DNA of 10,622 nucleotides, taken from Spirochaeta sp. (GTDB taxonomy: Bacteria > Spirochaetota > Spirochaetia > DSM-2461). The stretch covers positions 1 through 10,622 of the forward strand of contig JAUVIY010000065.1 of the NCBI GenBank assembly GCA_030592625.1, written 5' to 3'. The notes under the pieces are model-generated. The model ran no database searches, was not told the origin of the DNA, and saw nothing but the letters and a program-made list of their open reading frames with translations. Shown piece by piece: positions 6,447 through 10,622 of the stretch. Numbering within the stretch: the stretch's first letter is position 1; each line of letters begins with the position of its first letter. The translations under genes and the position numbers were made by a program.

Positions 6447-7476
6447 GACTCTCCCTCTCCAGAATTATTCTCTTGCGTTCCAGACCCCAGCGATACCCCC
6501 CAAGGCCTCCGTCACGTCTGATTATGCGATGACATGGGATATATAGTGCGATTCTGTTTGCTCCGCAGGCGCTTGCCACCGCCCGGACCGCTTTCGGTCG
6601 TCCGATACGCTCGGCGATGTCCCCGTAACTGGCGGTTTCTCCCCGGGGAACCTCCATCAGGGCCTTCCAGACCCGTTTCTGAAAGGCTGTACCGATAATA
6701 TCCAATGGTATGTTAAACTTTTCAGGAGGAGTGTCGATTTCTGCGATTGCTCTTTTTAGTATTTCGGTTTCGTCAGGGGAACTCTCTCGCAGATCGGCTT
6801 CCGGGAAGCGTTTCCGGAGCATCCTCGGAAGTTCCAGGGGATCGTCTCCGAACATGACGGCGCAGATTCCCCGGTCGGTGGCGGCAATAAGAGTCCATCC
6901 GAGAAAACATTCGGCCAGGGCGTACCTGATGGTGATACCGGGAGCGCCTTTGCCATAATCGGAGGGTGTCATACCCATTCGTGTTTTTAACTGATCATAG
7001 GCCCGGCCGGGGCCGGAGTAGCCTGCTTGGTATATGGCTGTGGTGACGGAGTTGCCATCGTCCAGGGCTTCCAGGAAGCGGTCCGACTGTTTCGATGATG
7101 CGTATTCTTTGGGTGTAATTCCGGTAAGCTTCTTGAAAAGACGGTGAAAATGACCCTGGCTCATATTCGCTTCGGCGGCCAGTTCGGCCAGTGAAGGCTG
7201 AGCAGGGGATGATTCAATACGGCGGCAGGCGGCGGTGATAAGGCCGGCTTTTATTTCAGCCATCGGTGTGGAGTCGGGACTGCAGCGTTTACAAGGCCGG
7301 TAACCGGCCTGTTCCGCATCATGGGTGGTGGAGTAAAACTCGACGTTACTCCGTTTAGGCAGACGGGAGGAACAACCGGGCCGGCAATAGATCCCGGTGG
7401 TCTTCACCGCATATACGAAGGTTCCCTCTGCTCCGGAATCCCGATTCTTCACAGCCGTCCAAAGTTTATTGTCCAC
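6430..7476 (-). CDS. ada: Bifunctional Ada: AraC-type regulator and methylated-DNA repair methyltransferase
   Basis: Suicidal DNA-repair protein and activator of the adaptive response to alkylation. The N-terminal zinc domain takes methyl groups from phosphotriesters, and the C-terminal domain takes them from O6-methylguanine. Seen in the 348-residue form: zinc ligands Cys31, Cys35 ('CRPGC'), Cys62 and Cys65 ('CKRC'), with the same spacing as E. coli Cys38/42/69/72 and Cys31 as the methyl acceptor. Next come AraC-type helices (about 94-174) with 'NMSQGHFHRLFKKLTGITP'. The MGMT domain follows, with 'AFQKRVWKALMEVPRGET' and the acceptor Cys315 in 'PCHRI'. I chose the GTG at 7476: it fits the family N-terminus, has GGAAGG ten bases upstream, and overlaps the end of the transporter gene by 11 bp. 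An ATG at 7563 would give a longer form but lies well inside the transporter gene. Both active cysteines are intact. Confidence 0.95.
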   Translation of the reverse strand: MDNKLWTAVKNRDSGAEGTFVYAVKTTGIYCRPGCSSRLPKRSNVEFYSTTHDAEQAGYRPCKRCSPDSTPMAEIKAGLITAACRRIESSPAQPSLAELAAEANMSQGHFHRLFKKLTGITPKEYASSKQSDRFLEALDDGNSVTTAIYQAGYSGPGRAYDQLKTRMGMTPSDYGKGAPGITIRYALAECFLGWTLIAATDRGICAVMFGDDPLELPRMLRKRFPEADLRESSPDETEILKRAIAEIDTPPEKFNIPLDIIGTAFQKRVWKALMEVPRGETASYGDIAERIGRPKAVRAVASACGANRIALYIPCHRIIRRDGGLGGYRWGLERKRIILERESHEKAR

Positions 7477-8368
7477 GTTTGAACACCCTTCCGTCGATGA
7501 CAAGTAGTCCTGTGACAAGAACCAGCAGTGCCGCCAGTTCCTGCATGCGAATCGTTTCTCCAAGAATTGCCGCTCCCAGGAAAATGGCTACGAAGGGGAT
7601 AATCATAGTGACCAGAAGAGCGTTCCCCGCTCCGGCTCGTTTCAGTACACGGAAGTAGAGAATGTAGGCAAGAGCAGTAGAAATCACCGCCAGGCCCAGG
7701 ACGGCCAAAACGGTTTGAGTTCCGGGCCATGCCATGTTCCAGGGTTTATCAACTATCAGGGCCAATGGGACGAGTATCAGTGACGATCCGATGAGCTGTC
7801 CTCCGGCAATGATGATGGGATCCATACCGGCCTTTCCGAACCTTTTTCCGAAAATCCCCGCTATGGAATAGGCGAGTCCGGCACCCAGGACGGCCAGACG
7901 GGGCAGATGATCGAACCCTGAATCGCTGAGGGCGCCGGGTCCGATCAATACGATGACACCGACCAGTCCTATGAGGATACCGATGAACCGGGATGGAGTA
8001 AATTTCTCATCTTCAGTGAAAAAATGGGCCAGGATAATTGCAAAGATCGGTGTGGTGGCATTGAGGATCGATGCCAGACCTGCTGTAATCCGGGTTTGGC
8101 TCCAGACGATGAGAGCGAAAGGAATGGCATTGTTGATAAAGCCCATCAATAACAGATTGCCGGCCATTTTCAAGGATAAGTTATAACGGCGTCCTGTCAG
8201 GAGAATGACGGTGTTCAGGATAATCGCGGCGATTGACACTCTCAAGGCAACGATGGTGAAGGGAGGCAGCTGCCGTAATGCGGCGCCGGAGAAGATGAAC
8301 GCACTGCCCCAAAGGAAACCCAATGCGAAAAGTATCAGCCAGTCGGAAGTAGTCATCTTCATGTTCAT
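7466..8368 (-). CDS. EamA/DMT-family transporter (putative drug or metabolite exporter)
   Basis: Inner-membrane transporter of the drug/metabolite superfamily. Members export amino acids, toxic compounds or metabolites; the substrate here is unknown. The 300-residue form has about ten hydrophobic helices arranged as two EamA repeats (about 8-144 and 158-292). Recognisable pieces include 'FLWGSAFIFSGAALRQLPPF' in repeat 1 and 'STALAYILYFRVLKRAGAG' in repeat 2. The frame is open to 8506, but the upstream part is hydrophilic and unlike the family, so I chose the ATG at 8368. In-frame ATGs at 8362 and 8356 are also possible, and none has a strong ribosome-binding site. It is the first gene of an overlapping operon with ada and marR, which suggests export of a compound connected with alkylation stress. 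This is inference. Confidence 0.92.
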   Translation of the reverse strand: MNMKMTTSDWLILFALGFLWGSAFIFSGAALRQLPPFTIVALRVSIAAIILNTVILLTGRRYNLSLKMAGNLLLMGFINNAIPFALIVWSQTRITAGLASILNATTPIFAIILAHFFTEDEKFTPSRFIGILIGLVGVIVLIGPGALSDSGFDHLPRLAVLGAGLAYSIAGIFGKRFGKAGMDPIIIAGGQLIGSSLILVPLALIVDKPWNMAWPGTQTVLAVLGLAVISTALAYILYFRVLKRAGAGNALLVTMIIPFVAIFLGAAILGETIRMQELAALLVLVTGLLVIDGRVFKRGQ

Positions 8369-8440
8369 AGATGATAGAGCAGTCTTCCCGTCAGTGACAT
8401 CCCGAAACTTGCGAACTAATTTCTGGTGTGGTATCCCGTA

Positions 8441-8461
8441 AATACTCCGTATATGAGTGTT
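8441..8461. promoter_or_regulatory. Candidate operator-like inverted repeat upstream of the eamA-ada-marR operon
   Basis: AATACTC (8441-8447) and GAGTGTT (8455-8461) form 7-bp arms with one mismatch around a 7-bp AT-rich centre, about 75 bp upstream of the transporter start. The size suits a dimeric MarR-type regulator. No convincing promoter could be placed beside it, so confidence is low. Confidence 0.25.
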
Positions 8462-8535
8462 ACATTCTGGGAGCGGAACTGACCGGGAGCATTGCGAATA
8501 AGCCACCCTCGTTCTAGCGGTACTCGCCTTTCAGG

Positions 8536-8584
8536 CTTGTCGGGATCGTTCCTCGGGCTCCGCCCTCCGGTACGACCCTTAATC
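8536..8584. repeat. Intergenic hairpin repeat, copy 2
   Basis: Second copy of the repeat at 1844-1891, same orientation, between the glycan-binding-domain gene and the transporter operon. The outer stem GGG-A-TCGT-T-CC (8542-8552) pairs with GG-T-ACGA-CCC (8569-8578), and the inner stem GGGC (8555-8558) pairs with GCCC (8562-8565) across a 3-base loop. The rest of the 8369-8639 gap holds no recognisable gene. No T-run follows, so intrinsic termination is not supported. Confidence 0.7.
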
Positions 8585-8639
8585 CGTTCCGACGAATTTT
8601 CGGGACACCACACTGCGATCCCGCTTTACTGAATGAGCC

Positions 8640-9734
8640 TTACCAGTATCCGCTGTCCATATCCAGATCAAGATCTTCCAGCAGCACTGATTTGTCCTCG
8701 AGTGTTTCAAGATAGAGCCGACCGCTCTTTATCTTAAAGCCCAGAGGAGTTGCACCATATGCTTCCAGCAGGGCGTCGGAGACTTCTTTCATCCGTGGAA
8801 GAGACCAGAGGTGAAAGGATTCCTCAATATTTCCACCGCTGGTAAAGCCATGCTGATAACTGATTACCGCCCATTTTATATCGGGGCTGACATCCATCAG
8901 AGTAAAAGTAAGAAACTCACCTTCAGCGGTATATCCTTTTTCACGTGCTATCGATTGAGCATCAACAAGAACCAGTTTTCTGTTCTTTGTTGTTTGAATA
9001 ATAATCTTCTCGCTATCTGCCTCAAGCGAAACGGCGGTAACCTGTTCGTCAGGTGCCAGGAACTGATCTGGTTCCTGATTGGTGAAATCAATCCCGGCAA
9101 TACAGGTATCATCCCAGATACTGCCCGGATACACCGATTCGATTTCAAATTTCAGAACAAGGAAATCCCGTATACCGCGTTCCTCCGGAAAATCATACTT
9201 GTAGTACTTGAATCCTTCTTCACTGAAAGTCGCCACATCGTCAGCGTTAAAAGGCAGTTCAATCTGCTGGGCACCCATCTTGTCACTGAGAGTGATAATT
9301 GCGGATTCATCCATTGGCATAATGTCTGCTTCAAATCCTGTCTGTCCCTCTCTGCCATCGAAAGTAAACCCGGTATAAATTGAAACCCTGAGATCTTTTA
9401 CCCGGTTGTTCTTGAAAAAAAGACTTTCCGACTCCTGGTATCCATTATAAATAATCAGATATTTCATAAACTGACCTGGAATCCCGACTAGAACATAGGA
9501 GCCGATTCCGGGACCGTCCTCCCCTTCCACCCAGGAGCTTGAAAGATCGTTATCAAAAAGATTCATCGGACTGTATCTGCCAATTTCCATAAAGTCAGAA
9601 GGTTTTTCCAATTCCGACGATGCAGAATAGATTCCCCCGGCATCGTTGAAGAAGACACTTTCCCACTGAGCGAAGAGAGAAGATACCGGAATGAAAAGAA
9701 TAAAAAGAATAAAAGGAAGCAGTGATTTATTCAT
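8640..9734 (-). CDS. Secreted protein with NADase-type glycan-binding (discoidin-like) domain
   Basis: Predicted exported protein of unknown role. Seen in the 364-residue form: a signal peptide with Lys3, a long hydrophobic core and likely cleavage after S-L-F-A (residue 22). A galactose-binding-like beta-sandwich follows, of the type named after the translocation domain of streptococcal NADase (about 35-220). Its hallmarks are 'NLFDNDLSSSWVEGEDGPGI', 'YLIIYNGYQ', 'NNRVKDLRVSIY', 'IESVYPGSIWDDTCIAGIDF'. The remaining C-terminal part (about 225-364) is predicted beta-rich and I do not recognise it. I chose the ATG at 9734 because it starts the signal peptide; a GTG at 9767 would add 11 residues ahead of it. 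No Shine-Dalgarno sequence is evident. It probably binds carbohydrate at the cell surface or periplasm, inferred from the domain only. Confidence 0.85.
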   Translation of the reverse strand: MNKSLLPFILFILFIPVSSLFAQWESVFFNDAGGIYSASSELEKPSDFMEIGRYSPMNLFDNDLSSSWVEGEDGPGIGSYVLVGIPGQFMKYLIIYNGYQESESLFFKNNRVKDLRVSIYTGFTFDGREGQTGFEADIMPMDESAIITLSDKMGAQQIELPFNADDVATFSEEGFKYYKYDFPEERGIRDFLVLKFEIESVYPGSIWDDTCIAGIDFTNQEPDQFLAPDEQVTAVSLEADSEKIIIQTTKNRKLVLVDAQSIAREKGYTAEGEFLTFTLMDVSPDIKWAVISYQHGFTSGGNIEESFHLWSLPRMKEVSDALLEAYGATPLGFKIKSGRLYLETLEDKSVLLEDLDLDMDSGYW

Positions 9735-9753
9735 TTTGAAAGGATAACCCCAG

Positions 9754-9808
9754 ATAGTCAGTAACACAATAAGGCCGGAATAATGACGAAGATCGGTGGT
9801 GTGGCATT
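9754..9808 (-). pseudogene. Scar of a second EamA/DMT transporter gene
   Basis: On the minus strand, 9773-9808 matches the transporter coding segment 8027-8062 without gaps at 29 of 36 bases. It reads 'NATPPIFVIIPA' against 'NATTPIFAIILA' in the intact protein. Similarity continues to about 9754 after a 1-base shift that breaks the frame. The rest of the gene is absent. I infer a deletion remnant of a paralogous DMT gene lying just ahead of the glycan-binding-domain gene. Confidence 0.45.
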
Positions 9809-9817
9809 ATTGTCCCC

Positions 9818-9846
9818 TTGACGATGGATTTTCCAGCTCATAAAAT
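9818..9846 (+). promoter_or_regulatory. Strong sigma70-type promoter of the epimerase gene
   Basis: TTGACG (9818-9823) and TAAAAT (9841-9846) are each 5/6 matches to consensus with an ideal 17-bp spacer. The expected transcription start is near 9853, leaving a leader of about 50 bases that ends with the GAGAGGAG ribosome-binding site. This is the best promoter in the window. Confidence 0.6.
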
Positions 9847-9902
9847 GTTATCCAACTATTTTTTTGTTTTAATGATTTCCTAACGAACGAGAGGAGTCTT
9901 CC

Positions 9903-10622
9903 GTGAGCTTGTTCCCGGAAACAATCGATTCAGAAGAGATGCTGGATCAGCTGATCAGTGAACCATCGGAAGAACTGATTCAACTATGTGCAAGCTGGAA
10001 TGGAACCACCGCAATTCTCGGAATCGGTGGGAAAATGGGTCTGCATATGGGGATGATGCTGGCAAAAGCCAGGGATCGTTCCGGGTTCAAAGGCGATATC
10101 CTCGGTATTTCAAGATTCTCGGATCCAACGGCCCGGGAAAAGATTGAGTCTTCCGGGATTCGAACCATCACTGCTGATCTTATGGACCCGGATGTTGTGG
10201 CAGGATTGCCCGACGCGGATCGAATCGTATACATGGTCGGCAGGAAATTCGGAACCGAAGGATCCGAAGGGCTCACCTGGGCCGTGAACACCCTGGTGCC
10301 TGCTCTAGTATGCAGACGATATGTCGGCACTCCGATAGTGGCCTATTCCACCGGTGCGGTGTACGACCGGGTTCCGGTGAACAGCGGTGGGGCAACAGAG
10401 ACCGCAGCTCTCACTCCTGTCGGCGAATACGCGAATGCCGCAGTGGGCCGGGAAAGAATATTCGACTATATGTGTGAAGAGACCGGGACGCCGATCTGCC
10501 TTATCAGGCTCTTCTACGCTATCGATCTACGTTATGGTGTACTTCGGGATATCGGAGACAAAGTGGCTGCCGGCGAGCTGATCGATCTGAACATGGGGTT
10601 TGTGAACGTCATCTGGCAGGGT
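9903..10622 (+). CDS. NAD(P)-dependent epimerase/dehydratase (extended SDR family), 3' end cut by window
   Basis: Cytosolic Rossmann-fold oxidoreductase or epimerase, probably acting on a sugar or sugar-derived substrate; the exact reaction is unknown. The first 240 residues are present and open to the window end. Seen: nucleotide-binding 'GIGGKMG' (40-46, G-x-x-G-x-x-G pattern) after a strand 'TTAIL', a second strand 'DILGISRF' (65-72), 'ADLMDP' (91-96), the Ser/Thr loop 'AYSTGAVYD' (147-155), and Tyr176 in 'GEYANAAVGRERIFDYM'. The position four residues after Tyr176, where SDRs normally carry the catalytic Lys, is Ala180. The start is GTG at 9903, set by GAGAGGAG six bases upstream, and a strong promoter precedes it. 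It is transcribed divergently from the glycan-binding-domain gene. Similar Lys-less proteins exist in my memory of this subfamily, so this need not mean loss of function. Confidence 0.85.
   Translation, partial: MSLFPETIDSEEMLDQLISEPSEELIQLCASWNGTTAILGIGGKMGLHMGMMLAKARDRSGFKGDILGISRFSDPTAREKIESSGIRTITADLMDPDVVAGLPDADRIVYMVGRKFGTEGSEGLTWAVNTLVPALVCRRYVGTPIVAYSTGAVYDRVPVNSGGATETAALTPVGEYANAAVGRERIFDYMCEETGTPICLIRLFYAIDLRYGVLRDIGDKVAAGELIDLNMGFVNVIWQG

Noticed and set aside
7477..7563. Longer Ada starting at the ATG at 7563
   Set aside because: It would overlap the transporter gene by nearly 100 bp, and the added residues are an out-of-frame reading of transporter sequence; the GTG at 7476 has a ribosome-binding site and the expected family N-terminus.
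8369..8506. Upstream extension of the transporter frame to 8506
   Set aside because: The 46 extra residues are hydrophilic and unlike DMT transporters, and the first helix begins just after the ATG at 8368.
8542..8578. Hairpin repeat copy 2 as a rho-independent terminator for the glycan-binding-domain gene
   Set aside because: No T-run follows the stem on either strand, and the stem contains a bulge and a mismatch.
8416..8613. Minus-strand 65-codon open frame across the transporter upstream gap
   Set aside because: It is low-complexity Arg/Pro/Glu sequence produced by reading through hairpin repeat copy 2.
9980..10330. Minus-strand 116-codon open frame opposite the epimerase
   Set aside because: It is the antisense shadow of a clearly coding plus-strand frame with a strong promoter and ribosome-binding site.

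Overview
The window looks like a chromosomal stretch from a moderately GC-rich bacterium. A member of the Spirochaetota is my best guess. The main hint is a secreted protein with an NADase-type glycan-binding domain, which from memory is common in spirochaetes; LonA, the Ada regulator/repair protein and the lipoprotein signal fit but do not prove it. No rRNA, tRNA, CRISPR array or intact insertion sequence was seen. The genetic code appears standard, because TGA ends lon.

Layout. 1-1707 (minus strand): a LOG-family nucleotide phosphoribohydrolase, then a PQQ-like beta-propeller lipoprotein that is interrupted by an in-frame TGA and runs off the left edge. 1708-2268: a gene-poor stretch with one copy of a hairpin repeat, a perfect 25-bp palindrome and the decayed 3' end of what looks like a restriction-type helicase. 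2269-3492 (plus strand): a PlsC-family acyltransferase and an AT-rich, probably acquired C_GCAxxG_C_C protein. 3506-5914 (minus): LonA protease with its own promoter. 6006-8368 (minus): an overlapping operon of an EamA/DMT exporter, a bifunctional Ada protein and a MarR regulator. 8369-8639: a second copy of the hairpin repeat. 8640-9734 (minus): a secreted NADase-type glycan-binding-domain protein. 9735-9902: a scar of a second DMT transporter gene and a good sigma70-type promoter driving an NAD(P)-dependent epimerase/dehydratase (from 9903) that is cut by the right edge.

How the genes work together. The clearest unit is eamA-ada-marR: translational overlaps of 11 and 17 bp tie an efflux-type transporter to an alkylation-damage sensor/repair protein and a MarR repressor. 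That suggests one inducible response to an alkylating or otherwise toxic compound. Lon lies just downstream but has its own promoter and ribosome-binding site. The remaining genes look like independent housekeeping or envelope functions.

No obviously new multigene system was found. The least explained signals are the TGA followed at once by a hairpin in the lipoprotein gene, the structure-conserving repeat pair, the 25-bp palindrome beside a gene remnant, and the transporter scar.
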